The translations under genes and the position numbers were made by a program. The notes beneath the pieces are model-generated. The model ran no database searches. It saw only the letters and a program-made list of their open reading frames with translations, and was not told where the DNA came from. From Chitinimonas arctica (GTDB lineage Bacteria > Pseudomonadota > Gammaproteobacteria > Burkholderiales > Chitinimonadaceae), in the NCBI RefSeq assembly GCF_007431345.1, contig NZ_CP041730.1, positions 1,426,001-1,490,000 of the forward strand: DNA of 64,000 bases, given 5' to 3'. Below, in pieces: positions 15,637 to 26,064 of the stretch; position 1 is the stretch's first letter, and the number at the start of each line of letters is the position of its first letter.

Positions 15637-18600
15637 TTATGGGAGAAATTGTTCTATCGATTTTTGCAAATCCGTCCACCATGGCGTTACTTGTTGGCGG
15701 TGAAGGGACCGGTCAATGATCACTTTATTTGCTGGATCAGTAGGGCTGCCGTTAAATTTCACCGGCTGAACCTCATGTATATCCACAGGCTTCCCCTTCA
15801 AATCCAGATCTTTGCGAAGCGCCTTGTTGGCCGCATCTGCGGCTTTACGTGCAGCATCGTACTCCGCTGAACCCTTTTTTAGTAGGCGCATCGGCTCCGT
15901 AGGCTTTGGCACACCTGGCGGATAGCCTTTCCAATCACTAACAGAAAAATCGCCTGGCTTTATCACACGTGGCCCAGTCGTAATTACGGCCTCAGGCGCC
16001 GATTTTGTCACCAATGGGCCAACGGGAATCACCGGTGCCAGTTGCTGCGGCGCGGGCCGTCCACCAATACCACCGCCAGCGGCCGCGGAAGTCATAGCCA
16101 GCTGCTGGCCTTCTTGGGAGGCTTCTGAGCAAGCCGCACCACAAAGTTCGCCAATCGATCCCGTCTGCATAGGGCCATTGCTAGCGCCTGCACTTCCCCC
16201 CGTGCCACCGCTTACGGTCGTACCGCCAATTGCCGAAGCTTTCCTCTCGCCACCGGCATTGCCGCGTTCGTCGTTGCCGCCATACGAGGTCATCGATAGC
16301 ATCGTGCTGCCCGGCGACTCACCCTCCATTCGGACGCGACTACCCGTTTGGAAATCCTGATCCAGCTTCCCTATGACATTCTCATTGATATTGGTCTGCC
16401 CGCCCTGCCCAGCCGTGAACCCGGTCGGATCGGTCAGGTTGGTCGGATTATTCCATACGTAGCTGTAGCGGTTGTAGCTCTGGCTATGCTCCGGATCCTG
16501 GATGATGGGGTCGGCACTCATAAAGCGCGCCACCAGCGGGTCATAGACCCGGCCGTTCATATGCACCAGGTCCAGCCCGTCCAACATCTCGTGACCGGTA
16601 AAGCCCTTGTTGTCGATCACCCCGTCCACGTTGTTGGCGCTACCGTTCAGGTTGCGGCGTTTGCCCCAGGCGTCGTAGCTCAGCCTTTCCTTGAGCGCGC
16701 CGGTTTGGTCGCTGATGGCCACCACACTGCCGAGCCGGTCCTCATGGGTCCAGTGCTGGTCGGTGCTGCTGCCCTTATCAATTTCCACGCCCAAGCCGTT
16801 CGGCCAGTAGGTCTTGATGGACTTGACCGTGCTGCCGGTGGTTTCCGCTTCGATGGCGCCGGCGTAATAGATGGTGGTGCCATCGCTCTTGATCTGCTTG
16901 GCGCGCTGATGCTCGGTGCCGTAGGCGAACTGGCTCGATACGCCGCTGGCGCAGCTACCATCGGCGCTGATGCTGCCGGTGGTGATGCAGTGCGGCATAT
17001 CGAAGCTGGTCCAACTGAGCTTGCGGCCGGCACCTTCGATCAGGTTGCCATTGGCGTCGTAGCGGAAGGCGCCCAGGCTGCTGATGCTGCTGACCGCGTG
17101 CGGGCCGCCGCTATTGGCGGCGCGCACGGCCTGGCCTTGTGGCGGGTAGGTGTAGCTGCCCACGCCGGTCTTGCTCTGCAGATTGCCGATGGCGTCGTAC
17201 GCGAATTCCTGGACGGACGAGCCGATGGTGGCCTTGCTCAGGCGGTTCAATTCGTCGTAGCCAAACGTCTCCGTCAAGTTGCTGGCCGTCCAGAACTGGT
17301 CGCGTTGGATGATATTGCCCAGCGGGTCGTAGAAGTAGTTTTCCCGCAGTAACAAGGCGTCCTGTGGGCTCTTCAGATCGTTGTTGCTCAGGCGGCCGGT
17401 AAAGTCGTTGTAGCTCTGGATCACCTTGAGGCCGTTACCCAGCTTGGCTTCGACGACACGATTGGCGGCGTCTTGCTTGGTGGCCTCCCACAGCGCTACG
17501 CCCTGCCGTTCGATCTTGGTCAGATAGCCGAACTGGTTGTAGCGCTGGTCGAAGCGCTTGGCTTTGCTGATGTCGTTATCGCGTTGGTGAACCTGGGTTT
17601 GCAGCCGGCCCCAATCGTCATAGGTGGTCGTACTGGTGTAGGCCTTGTCGAGCTGCAGCGTGGTGGTCTTGAGCCGCCCCTTGTCGTCATAGAGATGCGT
17701 GCGTTGGTAGTCCTTGCTGCCGCTACGCAGGGTATACGCTTCGGCAAGTTGGCCGATGCCGTAGGTAGCGGTGTCGTAGACCCAGCGGCTTTCCAGGCTC
17801 GGTTCACTGCGGCTGGTCAGTCGGTCCAGATCGTCGTAAGTCGAACGGGTGACCTGCTGCTTGGCATCGGTCTGTTTCCAGACCCGGCCCAGCGGGTCCA
17901 CGTCGTAGTGGATAGCGCCCAGATCGAGGTCGTTCAGATCGGTCTTGCGGCCCAGCAGATCATACGTAATACGGACGATATTCTTGCCCGGGTCGATCAC
18001 CTGGGTCAGGTTGCCGAAGGCGTCATGGCCGTACTCGGTGATGCCGCCCTTGGCATCCTTGCTGACTTCCAACTGGCCCAGCACATTGCGGATATCGGTC
18101 TTGATTTGCGGCTTGGGGCTGGGGTTGGGATTGGTCAGGACGGTTTGCAGGCCCTGATAGGTGGTCGTGCTGAACTGCTCGCCGCCGCCTTCATTCCAGG
18201 TGGTGACCTTGATCACGCGATCCAGATCGTCGTAGTCGTTGCGGCTGGCGCGCACGGCGATGCCACCCACGAAAAAGGGCTGGTCGCTTTCTTTCAGGCG
18301 GCCGCGATGGTCGTAGCGGTTGTCAGTGGCGATGACGCGACCATCGAAGCCCCAGCTCTGGCTGCGCAAGGCATGGCCGGCGTTGTCGCTGTAGAGCAGG
18401 GTCGGGACGGCGATGCGGTCGGCGCCCTTGTAGCTATCCGTAAAGGCGACGACCGCTGCGCCGGCCAACGGGCAACTACCGTTGCATTGCTTCAGGTAGC
18501 TGCGCGTTTCGGTACCATCCGCGCGCAATTCGGCCAATTTGCGGCCGAAGCCATCGACGGTCCAGGTGGTTTTGAAACCGTTCGGGCCAGTCAAACTGGT

Positions 18601-21600
18601 TTGCGCGCCGGTGCGGAAGTCGTAGACCAGGCTTTCGCTATGGCCGGCGGCGTTCTTGCGGGTTTTGACGAAGCGGCCCTTGGCGTCGTATTGGAGATCT
18701 TCGACGGTACGGCTGCGGTCGTTGTTGCTGACCGGGTCGCGCCAGGTCTGGGTCTTTTTGTTGACCAGGCCAAAGGGGTTGCCGCTGCGGTCGAAGGTGG
18801 TCAACAGCTTGAGCTTGAGGCTGGCGTCGTTGGGCTCAAGGGTCTCGCTGGCCGGCAGGCCCTTGGCATCGTAGCCATAGGCGACGGTACGGCTGATGGT
18901 CTGGCCATAGCCGTCGGTCTTGGCATTGACGGTGCGGCTAAGCAGGCCTTGCAGCCAAGGTGCGTCGCCGGCATTGGCGGCCTGGTAGGTGTTGACCGTC
19001 AGGTTGCGGAAGGTCTTGCCGTTGCCGCTGATCAGGCTGTCGCTTTGCTTGAGGTTGCCCCAATCGTCGTAGCTGGTGGCGGTGACGGTATGGCCCAGCG
19101 GGCTGCGGTCCAGGTCGTACTTGTCGCCGATCTCGCTGCCGCTATAGACGAACCAGGTCGGGCTACCGTTGGGCTGCGCGAGGGTGCGGACTTGCGCATC
19201 GGCGGTGGTCTCGCTGAGGACTGCGCCGCTGGCGGCAAGGGTACGCTTACGTTCCAGCATGCCCCGGCTTTGCCACTGCGCCGGGTCCTGGCGGGTGGTG
19301 ATCAGGCTGCGGATGCCGCTGGCCTGGGCGGTGGTCTCGATCACGCGGAAGCCGGGATTGGCACGGCCGGTTAGCTCGACCGCGCCGGCGGCGTAGCGAT
19401 AGCTGGTAACGATTGGATCGGCCACGCCATTGTCGATGCGCAGCTTGCTGACGACCTTGCTGGGACCAGGGGCGATGCGGCGCAGCGGATAACGCACCGT
19501 ATCGGCAGCGGCGGGGTCAAGCGCAGCGGCGCTGGTCAGGTGGAGATGACTGTCGCGCAGCGAACCGTATTCGACTTGGCTACGGCGAAGCGTGCCATCG
19601 GTGACGGCAAGCAACTTATCCAACGCTTCGCCAGGCTGGGCCGTTGACTCGGCGCTAAATACTTCCCATTTGCCGCCTGGCGTGTAGTTGACCAGGTCCA
19701 TGCGGCCATCGCCGTTGAAGTCGCCGGTAAGAATGCGCGAGGTTTCCAGCCAAGTACTGCCAGGATAGTTAGGACGCCCTTGCGGCTGGGTGGGGTAACC
19801 CAGTTGCGGTAGCGTCCAGCTTTCGCATTGGTAGCCACCGCTGCCGGTGATCCGGCAAACGCGCTGCACGCCCAGATAGGGTTCGCCGGCCAGGATGTCG
19901 GCTTCACCATCGCCGTCGATATCGCCGACGGCGCGGATCCGGAAGTCGATCTGGTCTCCACCGCTGCCGGTGCGGTAGCCCGTATCGAGCAGGCTGCGGC
20001 AGTCCATGCCGGCGACCCCGCCTGTAGGGGATGGCGCACCGGTCGCATAGCACAGCCGCCCGCCGGTCTTCCAGTCCTTGTCGCCGCCGGACAAGCCGAA
20101 CAGCAGATCGGTGTAGCCGTCGTGGTTGAAGTCCGCCACCAAGCTGCTTTGCCAATGGGCTTCTTCAGCCAGGCGATAGTGGATGGTATTGGCTGGTGGG
20201 TTCTTCTCCACGCTGAGCGTCAAATAGTCGATCAACTGGTAATCGGCTGCGCCGCGTTCGGTGCGAAGATTCGCCCAGACGCCGGTATGGGTATTGACCC
20301 AATTGCGGCTTTCTCTATCGTAGCTGGCCTGGGTGAGCCGCAAGCTGTCGGCGCGGCCGTCGCCATTGATATCGGCACTGTCACCGCTGTATTTGCGCTC
20401 GATCAGTACACCCACGCGGCCCACATTGAACACGCCGTTGCCTTGTAGCCGGCATTGGAAACCCGTATCCGTGGACAGACAGAGTTGGTCGTTATAGGAG
20501 GTACCCTCCTCCGCAGAGAAACTACTACCGGGCACCAACATATCGGTGCGGCCATCGCCATTGAAGTCGTAGGTGGTATGGAGGCCGCCCGTGTTGCCAC
20601 CCGCAATGGCATCTGCCTCAGCCCACGCGTTGCAGGCAAAGCCCTGGCCTTCGCGAAAGCGCGCGTAGCAAATCTGGCGTTTGCTGACGAATCGGCTACG
20701 TACCACGCCAATGCCATCGACCATGCCTTCCGCGCCTAGCAAGTCCAGCTGGCCATCGCCGTCGAAGTCGCCCGTTTCCAGCACGGTAAAGGCGGCAGGC
20801 TGGCTGGTGAACACGTTCTGGCTGTCGAAACCACGGCCATTGCCCAGGAACAGCCTGTGCATCCGGCCACTGACGCGGCGCTTGTCCAGCATGTCGGTGT
20901 AGCCGTCGCCGTTGAAGTCGCCCATCACCACCATATCGCGCGGGTCATTACCTTCCTCGGCCACACGGAAGTTGCCCTCTTGCCGCCAACTCATGCCGGA
21001 ATGCCAGTCCTCCAGAATGGGACCGTCCCAGTTGCCCAGGCTGACGAAACGCTTGGCCGTACCGGCTGCCGGTTCGCCCCATTGGAAGGTGGTGGCTGGC
21101 AGACAGCGGACGGCGCTGTTGCGGTTACGGTCGCCGTCGCAGCGCTGCACGCTGCGCAGCAGACTGCGCGCACTGCGCGGGCTTTGTACGTAATCGAGGG
21201 TATAGACACTGGCGATGTCGCCGCCATCGCCATTGGCCGCCGTATTGACCGCCGTGGTGATGGTCTTGAGCCGCTTCAGCAGATACGCCTTGCCGCCGGC
21301 GCCCCAGCCGGTGGTGTTGTCGGTGTTGTCCGGACGGTTTTCGTAGTCGAGCCGCACGATCACGTCGGCGTTGGTGGTGGCATGGCCGCCGTAGCGATAC
21401 CAGGAGGGCAGGTTTTCACCGACGCTGGGGTCGTTCCGGTAGCCGAGGGTCATGCGGTTGCCGGAGCGGTCTTCCACTCGGTCCAAGGCCCAGCTGATGG
21501 CCTCCGTCTTACCTTGGGCCTGTACATAGCTATTGGCCTGGCCATCCAGGCCATTGACGCCGAAATAGCGGGTGTGGCCAGACTTGGTCTCGACCTTGAA

Positions 21601-24270
21601 GCCCAGCTTGCCATTGGCACTGAAGCGGCTGATGCGGCTGAAGCTGTCGATTTCGGTGCGGTATTGGGCGTTCTCCGCCCAGTAGTTGGCATCGTTCATC
21701 GCCAAGTTGACCAGAACCAGCCGTTGGCCATCCAGACACAGGCGGTCGCGCGTGTCGAAACGGACGGTGTCGTGCTCGCCATCCTGGGCAATGCTGCGAC
21801 TGCAGCGTTGCACGCTGGACCGGCCGCTCAGGCTCCAACCCAGCCCGGCGAGGCCGCTGCTGCCGTTGCTGTTGTAGTTGAGACTGAGGCTTGGAGCCAA
21901 ACCAGCGGTACCCGGCGGGACGGCAATCGGCAGGCTATAGCTGGCCGCGCCACCGCCAACACTGAGCTCGCCTGGCAGACTGCCGGCATCCACCCCGCCA
22001 GTGATCAGGCCATCTACATAGCTGGAGGCGAAGCTAATCTTGACGGGGGTATCACCGCCGCCTCCCTGACTGGCCGTCACGGTCACCGCAACCGGCGCAC
22101 TGGTGGTCACGCCACCCAGACTATCAACCAGTTTGGCCGTCAGATTGGCATAGTTGCCCACCGGCACAGCCGTCCAGCTGTAGCTATACGGCGCACTGCT
22201 GTCCTCCCCTAATTTGGTCGCGCCATTGTAGAACTCGACACGGGTAATGCTGCCGCTGCCCACGGTGGCTGTGGCATTCAAGGTGATACTGGCCGGTGCC
22301 GTCAGGGTCTTGCTGGCTTCCGGGCTGCTCAGACTGATGGTCGTACTGGGGATGACCTGCACGTAGCGGTGGGCCGCATACAGCGTGGTATTGCCCTGCT
22401 GGATACGTGCAGTGATCAGATACGGTGCCGCACGAGGCGCGACCCCGCGTTTGGTCACATAGCAGGTGCCCGCTTCACTATCGGCCGTGACCCCTTGCGC
22501 CTTACCTAGCCATGCACCGTCGAACAAAAAGGACACGTCGTCGCAACTACCCGTGCCATTGCTCAGCTTGATCCGCATAAAGATATCGGACACACCCTTG
22601 TACACCGCCCCATCGGCCGGGGTGGTCAGGGCAATGCGCAGGCTGCCCGGCATGGTGCAGTTGCGGTCCTCGCAGGGCAGTACCAGGCTGCCGCTGGCGG
22701 CAGTGGCCTGGACGAAGATCGGGCTGCCGGCGTAGCTGCTGGTATAGGGACTCAGATCAAAGCGCAGGCTGTGGCCGACGCCGGGGGTGCCGCAGGCGGC
22801 TTGCACGGCGGCGTTGTCCAGCTCGTCGCTGAGGTTGGCCAGGTTGGCGGTGCCGATCGGCGTGCCGCCCAGGGCTTGGGTGGGGGCGTTCAGGAAGACC
22901 TGGTAGCTCATGGCTTGCGCCGTACCGGCCTGGCAAGTCCAGCCGACCAGCTGCGCCTTGCCGTCGGCACTGCTACGGATGCCGCTCAGGGCGCCCAATA
23001 GCGGGCTGGTGGTGATATTGACCGGGAACGGCGTGGAGTCGGTGCTGGCGCCCTGGTTGTCGGTGGCGCGCAGCTTGAACCGGTAGAAACCGGCCGGCAG
23101 ATTGTGGACATAGCTCAAGCTGGCGGTGGGCGTTGTACCCAGCACGGTCTTGATGGGGGTGGCGCTATAGCCGCTGCCGCTGTCGAGCAGCAGTTCCAGC
23201 TTGGCCACTTGGCCACCGACGTCGCTGCCGCTGCCGGTCAAGGTGATGGCGGCGGTTTGGCCGGCCACGATCCGGACATTGCTGGGACTGGCGCTGAGCG
23301 TGGCGGTAGGCCGGGCCGGATTGGCGCCGGCAACCGTGTTGAGGAGTTCGACACTGCTGGTCGAACCGCCGGGACCGGTAGCGGTCCAGGTGCAGCTTGA
23401 CGGATAGCCGACCCAGGCGGCACTGGCCGTGCCGGGGATATTGCCGCTGGTGGCCAGGGCCAGATTGCTGACCGTGTAGCCGGTACCGCTGGCGGTACAG
23501 CTTAACGACACGGCGGTGGCGTTGGTGGTAGACCAAGTGGAGGTATACGCCTGCCCCGCCGTCATGGTGGTGGGATTGCGCTGTACCGTGATGGTCGGTG
23601 CCGGCGGCTTGACCGTGGTCAGCGTTTCCCCCTTGCTGCTGGAACCGCCGGGACCGGTAGCGGTCCAGGTGCAGCTTGACGGATAGCCGACCCAGGCGGC
23701 ACTGGCCGTGCCGGGGATATTGCCGCTGTTGGCCAGGGCCAGATTGCTGACGGTGTAGCCGGTACCGCTGGCGGTACAGCTGAGCGAGACGGCCGTGGCA
23801 TTGGCGGTGGACCAAGTAAGGTTATACGGCTGGCCAGCCACCATGGGCGATGGCACGCGTTGCAGATTGATCGTAGGCGCGGGCGCAGCAGCGACCGTGG
23901 TGAAATAGTCCGGTGCGGCAGCGCTGCCGTCCGGGCCTTTGGCGGTCCAGATGCAGCGTGAGGGATAGCCGACCCAGGCGGCGCTGGCCGTGCCGGGCGC
24001 GCTGCCGCTGGTACCGACCGTACCTGTACCCGCAAAGCCAGTACCGGCGGCGGTACACTCGAATGTGACCGACGTGGCGTTGCTGGTGCTCCAACTGACG
24101 CTATAGGGCTGACCGGCAATCAAGGGCGCGGGCGTGCGCTGCACCGTGATCGTGGGTACCGCCGCCAGGGCGGACACGCCGAGCAGCAAGGCGCCTAAGC
24201 GCGCCAGCCAATTCGTACCACGTGTATTGCCCAGTACCGCCAAACGATCTGCCACGCCTGCTTTACGCAT
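15637..24270 (-). CDS. Giant exported SpvB/FG-GAP/RHS protein with HNH-like toxin tip
   Basis: 2877 aa. A Sec signal peptide (residues 1-36) is followed by three tandem Ig-like repeats (39-316), more Ig-like domains including a Big_9-type one near 640-735, an SpvB/TcaC N-terminal domain (about 750-1000), and seven FG-GAP/VCBS calcium motifs of the form GDFNGDGYTD (about 1110-1570). Many RHS/YD repeats follow, then the RHS core ending in NRYSYVWNNPTNLTDPTG near residue 2614. The variable 263-aa tail ends in a domain with IHEVQPV, GSPTDPANKV, His2857 and a Trp pair. His2832-Asn2848-His2857 fit an HNH nuclease. No PAAR or VgrG gene is nearby, so export is likely Sec-dependent rather than via a type VI spike. 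Confidence 0.92.
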   Translation of the reverse strand: MRKAGVADRLAVLGNTRGTNWLARLGALLLGVSALAAVPTITVQRTPAPLIAGQPYSVSWSTSNATSVTFECTAAGTGFAGTGTVGTSGSAPGTASAAWVGYPSRCIWTAKGPDGSAAAPDYFTTVAAAPAPTINLQRVPSPMVAGQPYNLTWSTANATAVSLSCTASGTGYTVSNLALANSGNIPGTASAAWVGYPSSCTWTATGPGGSSSKGETLTTVKPPAPTITVQRNPTTMTAGQAYTSTWSTTNATAVSLSCTASGTGYTVSNLALATSGNIPGTASAAWVGYPSSCTWTATGPGGSTSSVELLNTVAGANPARPTATLSASPSNVRIVAGQTAAITLTGSGSDVGGQVAKLELLLDSGSGYSATPIKTVLGTTPTASLSYVHNLPAGFYRFKLRATDNQGASTDSTPFPVNITTSPLLGALSGIRSSADGKAQLVGWTCQAGTAQAMSYQVFLNAPTQALGGTPIGTANLANLSDELDNAAVQAACGTPGVGHSLRFDLSPYTSSYAGSPIFVQATAASGSLVLPCEDRNCTMPGSLRIALTTPADGAVYKGVSDIFMRIKLSNGTGSCDDVSFLFDGAWLGKAQGVTADSEAGTCYVTKRGVAPRAAPYLITARIQQGNTTLYAAHRYVQVIPSTTISLSSPEASKTLTAPASITLNATATVGSGSITRVEFYNGATKLGEDSSAPYSYSWTAVPVGNYANLTAKLVDSLGGVTTSAPVAVTVTASQGGGGDTPVKISFASSYVDGLITGGVDAGSLPGELSVGGGAASYSLPIAVPPGTAGLAPSLSLNYNSNGSSGLAGLGWSLSGRSSVQRCSRSIAQDGEHDTVRFDTRDRLCLDGQRLVLVNLAMNDANYWAENAQYRTEIDSFSRISRFSANGKLGFKVETKSGHTRYFGVNGLDGQANSYVQAQGKTEAISWALDRVEDRSGNRMTLGYRNDPSVGENLPSWYRYGGHATTNADVIVRLDYENRPDNTDNTTGWGAGGKAYLLKRLKTITTAVNTAANGDGGDIASVYTLDYVQSPRSARSLLRSVQRCDGDRNRNSAVRCLPATTFQWGEPAAGTAKRFVSLGNWDGPILEDWHSGMSWRQEGNFRVAEEGNDPRDMVVMGDFNGDGYTDMLDKRRVSGRMHRLFLGNGRGFDSQNVFTSQPAAFTVLETGDFDGDGQLDLLGAEGMVDGIGVVRSRFVSKRQICYARFREGQGFACNAWAEADAIAGGNTGGLHTTYDFNGDGRTDMLVPGSSFSAEEGTSYNDQLCLSTDTGFQCRLQGNGVFNVGRVGVLIERKYSGDSADINGDGRADSLRLTQASYDRESRNWVNTHTGVWANLRTERGAADYQLIDYLTLSVEKNPPANTIHYRLAEEAHWQSSLVADFNHDGYTDLLFGLSGGDKDWKTGGRLCYATGAPSPTGGVAGMDCRSLLDTGYRTGSGGDQIDFRIRAVGDIDGDGEADILAGEPYLGVQRVCRITGSGGYQCESWTLPQLGYPTQPQGRPNYPGSTWLETSRILTGDFNGDGRMDLVNYTPGGKWEVFSAESTAQPGEALDKLLAVTDGTLRRSQVEYGSLRDSHLHLTSAAALDPAAADTVRYPLRRIAPGPSKVVSKLRIDNGVADPIVTSYRYAAGAVELTGRANPGFRVIETTAQASGIRSLITTRQDPAQWQSRGMLERKRTLAASGAVLSETTADAQVRTLAQPNGSPTWFVYSGSEIGDKYDLDRSPLGHTVTATSYDDWGNLKQSDSLISGNGKTFRNLTVNTYQAANAGDAPWLQGLLSRTVNAKTDGYGQTISRTVAYGYDAKGLPASETLEPNDASLKLKLLTTFDRSGNPFGLVNKKTQTWRDPVSNNDRSRTVEDLQYDAKGRFVKTRKNAAGHSESLVYDFRTGAQTSLTGPNGFKTTWTVDGFGRKLAELRADGTETRSYLKQCNGSCPLAGAAVVAFTDSYKGADRIAVPTLLYSDNAGHALRSQSWGFDGRVIATDNRYDHRGRLKESDQPFFVGGIAVRASRNDYDDLDRVIKVTTWNEGGGEQFSTTTYQGLQTVLTNPNPSPKPQIKTDIRNVLGQLEVSKDAKGGITEYGHDAFGNLTQVIDPGKNIVRITYDLLGRKTDLNDLDLGAIHYDVDPLGRVWKQTDAKQQVTRSTYDDLDRLTSRSEPSLESRWVYDTATYGIGQLAEAYTLRSGSKDYQRTHLYDDKGRLKTTTLQLDKAYTSTTTYDDWGRLQTQVHQRDNDISKAKRFDQRYNQFGYLTKIERQGVALWEATKQDAANRVVEAKLGNGLKVIQSYNDFTGRLSNNDLKSPQDALLLRENYFYDPLGNIIQRDQFWTASNLTETFGYDELNRLSKATIGSSVQEFAYDAIGNLQSKTGVGSYTYPPQGQAVRAANSGGPHAVSSISSLGAFRYDANGNLIEGAGRKLSWTSFDMPHCITTGSISADGSCASGVSSQFAYGTEHQRAKQIKSDGTTIYYAGAIEAETTGSTVKSIKTYWPNGLGVEIDKGSSTDQHWTHEDRLGSVVAISDQTGALKERLSYDAWGKRRNLNGSANNVDGVIDNKGFTGHEMLDGLDLVHMNGRVYDPLVARFMSADPIIQDPEHSQSYNRYSYVWNNPTNLTDPTGFTAGQGGQTNINENVIGKLDQDFQTGSRVRMEGESPGSTMLSMTSYGGNDERGNAGGERKASAIGGTTVSGGTGGSAGASNGPMQTGSIGELCGAACSEASQEGQQLAMTSAAAGGGIGGRPAPQQLAPVIPVGPLVTKSAPEAVITTGPRVIKPGDFSVSDWKGYPPGVPKPTEPMRLLKKGSAEYDAARKAADAANKALRKDLDLKGKPVDIHEVQPVKFNGSPTDPANKVIIDRSLHRQQVTPWWTDLQKSIEQFLP
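23323..24156 (-). repeat. Three tandem Ig-like coding repeats, unit about 279 bp
   Basis: Units encode residues 39-130, 131-223 and 224-316. Copies two and three are nearly identical at the DNA level over at least 140 bases (23366 onward and 23645 onward, offset 279 bp), while copy one has diverged. Recent duplication or gene conversion is the simplest reading. Confidence 0.85.
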
Positions 24271-24774
24271 TTGGTTCTTTTCGATAAATCAAAGTGATAG
24301 CGCGCACAACGAGGAGGATGGCACGCCCGGCTAAGCGCCGGGGCGCGGAATATATATGAGCAGGATTGGAATGGGCAAGCGAATTATTGCGGCGCAACAA
24401 ACAATCCAAGGCAGCAATGGCTTGTAGACTGGGTTGTGGGCGAAAGCGAGGAAATCTACTTGCGCCTAAAAAAAAAGCATATCGCCATACTTCACTACCT
24501 GCCAACAGGTTAGCGGACATGCTCCAAGGTTATGCCAGTACTTATCCCCAGGGTGTGGGGATAGCTTCAGGGAGAGTACGAAGCGGCTATCGGCGCGGCC
24601 CGGCTCAGCAACTGCCAACTGAAGTCATGGCAACTCGACAATGAGGCAGATAGGCGAGTTCACGTGTGACCAGCGCGTGAATACATAAACTGCTTGAAGC
24701 CGCCGGGGGATAGTTGGGAGACCGCAAAAACCTTGCAACTACATGGTTTTGATGAGATCAGAGCGGCTTGGGAA
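24271..24774. other. Intergenic DNA upstream of the RHS gene
   Basis: No gene seen. The first 90 bases should hold the RHS promoter and contain an AT-rich patch (ATATATAT near 24350). The rest carries only short frames. It leads into the tRNA-like fragment at 24775, and the whole gap to the next gene is about 720 bp. Confidence 0.5.
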
Positions 24775-24830
24775 TGGCGCCTCCGACAGGAATCGAACCC
24801 GTAACTGGCGGCAAGTCACTGATTAACACC
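24775..24830 (-). pseudogene. tRNA-like 3' fragment (Asn-like)
   Basis: On the minus strand the end reads CGGAGGCGCCA, preceded by a full T-arm (ACGGG, TTCGATT loop, CCTGT) and, further 5', TGTTAAT, the anticodon loop of tRNA-Asn(GTT). No 5' acceptor strand that pairs with CGGAGGC is found, so it is a partial or degraded tRNA. Such 3' ends are typical relics of integrase att sites. Confidence 0.4.
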
Positions 24831-24993
24831 CAACGGACTTGGGTGCTTGCCTGAAGTGCGCCTACATTTTTTTGTCGCTGACGAGAGGAACGTCATGAAT
24901 AAGCAACGCCGCCACAGGCGTACGGGTCGGACAGCAGGCAATCGACAACGTGGCACCTGGCTTCCAGCCATGCTGTACGACTATGGCGCCGCG

Positions 24994-25488
24994 CTATTTA
25001 AACACTGACGATGCCATTAATGTTTCAGGTTGGGTCGCCCCGTCAATAAATGACAAGCGAGTCGTCACGCTGTTGGTACACGCCCTTTCTAAACAGCATT
25101 TCTCGAATATCGTATCGGTTAGTTTTCGGCCGCCAGTATAAACCCGAACAGCACCGAATGTCACACCTCCGCACTCCCCATTTAAATTCATGTTACCCGG
25201 CACAGCACGAATTTGGACTTTATAAAGTGTCTTTTTGATTTTACAGGTTTTTGTGACTTCGCGTATTGAGGCCACATGAGTGCCCGCGGCGTCATTCTTT
25301 TTCAGTTCAAACGTATCGATCAGATAGCCACCCTTTAGGACATTAAGCTTATCCCCGCCGTACGAAATTCGAAGCATACTTGATTTGACGTCACATTCGA
25401 CACCAATGAATCTTTGATCATCGCTCGCAATGACATGCGCCGACGTCGCCAAGAAAACCAAAGCTACAGCAACTTTACCAATGTGCAT
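24994..25488 (-). CDS. Exported Cys-containing protein, unknown
   Basis: 164 aa with a signal peptide (hydrophobic 5-18, likely cut before SDDQRF). The mature part is mostly beta-rich with cysteines at VECDV, KTCKI, GECGG and the EKCCLERACTN cluster, suggesting disulfides in the periplasm. No family recognised. It stands alone between two tRNA-like fragments in AT-richer DNA than its surroundings, a sign of transfer. Confidence 0.6.
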   Translation of the reverse strand: MHIGKVAVALVFLATSAHVIASDDQRFIGVECDVKSSMLRISYGGDKLNVLKGGYLIDTFELKKNDAAGTHVASIREVTKTCKIKKTLYKVQIRAVPGNMNLNGECGGVTFGAVRVYTGGRKLTDTIFEKCCLERACTNSVTTRLSFIDGATQPETLMASSVFK

Positions 25489-25633
25489 TTTGCACTATCC
25501 CCTTGACTGAAAAGAAACCGATAAATATCGATATCTAAAGATAGTCAGCAACGCTCCTATCATTATATTGATAATGTTTCTGACGATATAAGCAGCCCGG
25601 CAACATTGACCCGATTTTTCACGCGTCGCAATA

Positions 25634-25897
25634 CTACATTAAGCGATTGGCCATCATCAACGAAACCGCATCTTCTACCTCGGTAGGGTCTGCTGCCAAC
25701 GGGCAACATCCATCGGCTAGAAGCCAGTCCTGGCACTGACCAGGCTGACCAGAGCCATACTCACTCGATAGCTTGTCGTTCCCAGTGCCTCCATCGAGTT
25801 GGTCGCCTTCGCCGTCGAGCTCGTTGTCGCCTTGCTCGCTGTAAAGCAGCTCCTCGCCGGCATTGAGGACATCGTGCCGACGAGGAGGACAATACAC
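25634..25897 (-). pseudogene. Degraded RTX calcium-repeat fragment
   Basis: An 87-codon frame containing NELDGEGDQLDGGTGNDKL, which is two worn RTX nonapeptides of the GGxGNDxL kind, with no N-terminal export or toxin domain. The flanking residues are not repeat-like. It is best read as the tail of a lost RTX protein. Confidence 0.5.
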
Positions 25898-26064
25898 CGG
25901 TCAAGGGTTAAAAGTCGTGAGCGTGATAGCTCCCTCTCTCACCCCTAGGGTATGACAGAACTATGCCAGACAGCGGCGCAATGGGACTGAATATGGCTTG
26001 ATATGACAGGAAAAACAATGGGCAGGTGGCGGCAAGCCATTGATTTATATAGGTAGCGCCTGAC

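Noticed and set aside
17473..19374. 633-aa frame inside the RHS gene on the other strand
   Set aside because: Alanine/Val-rich antisense translation of the RHS repeats.
24775..24830. Functional tRNA-Asn
   Set aside because: No 5' acceptor strand or D-arm that pairs could be found.
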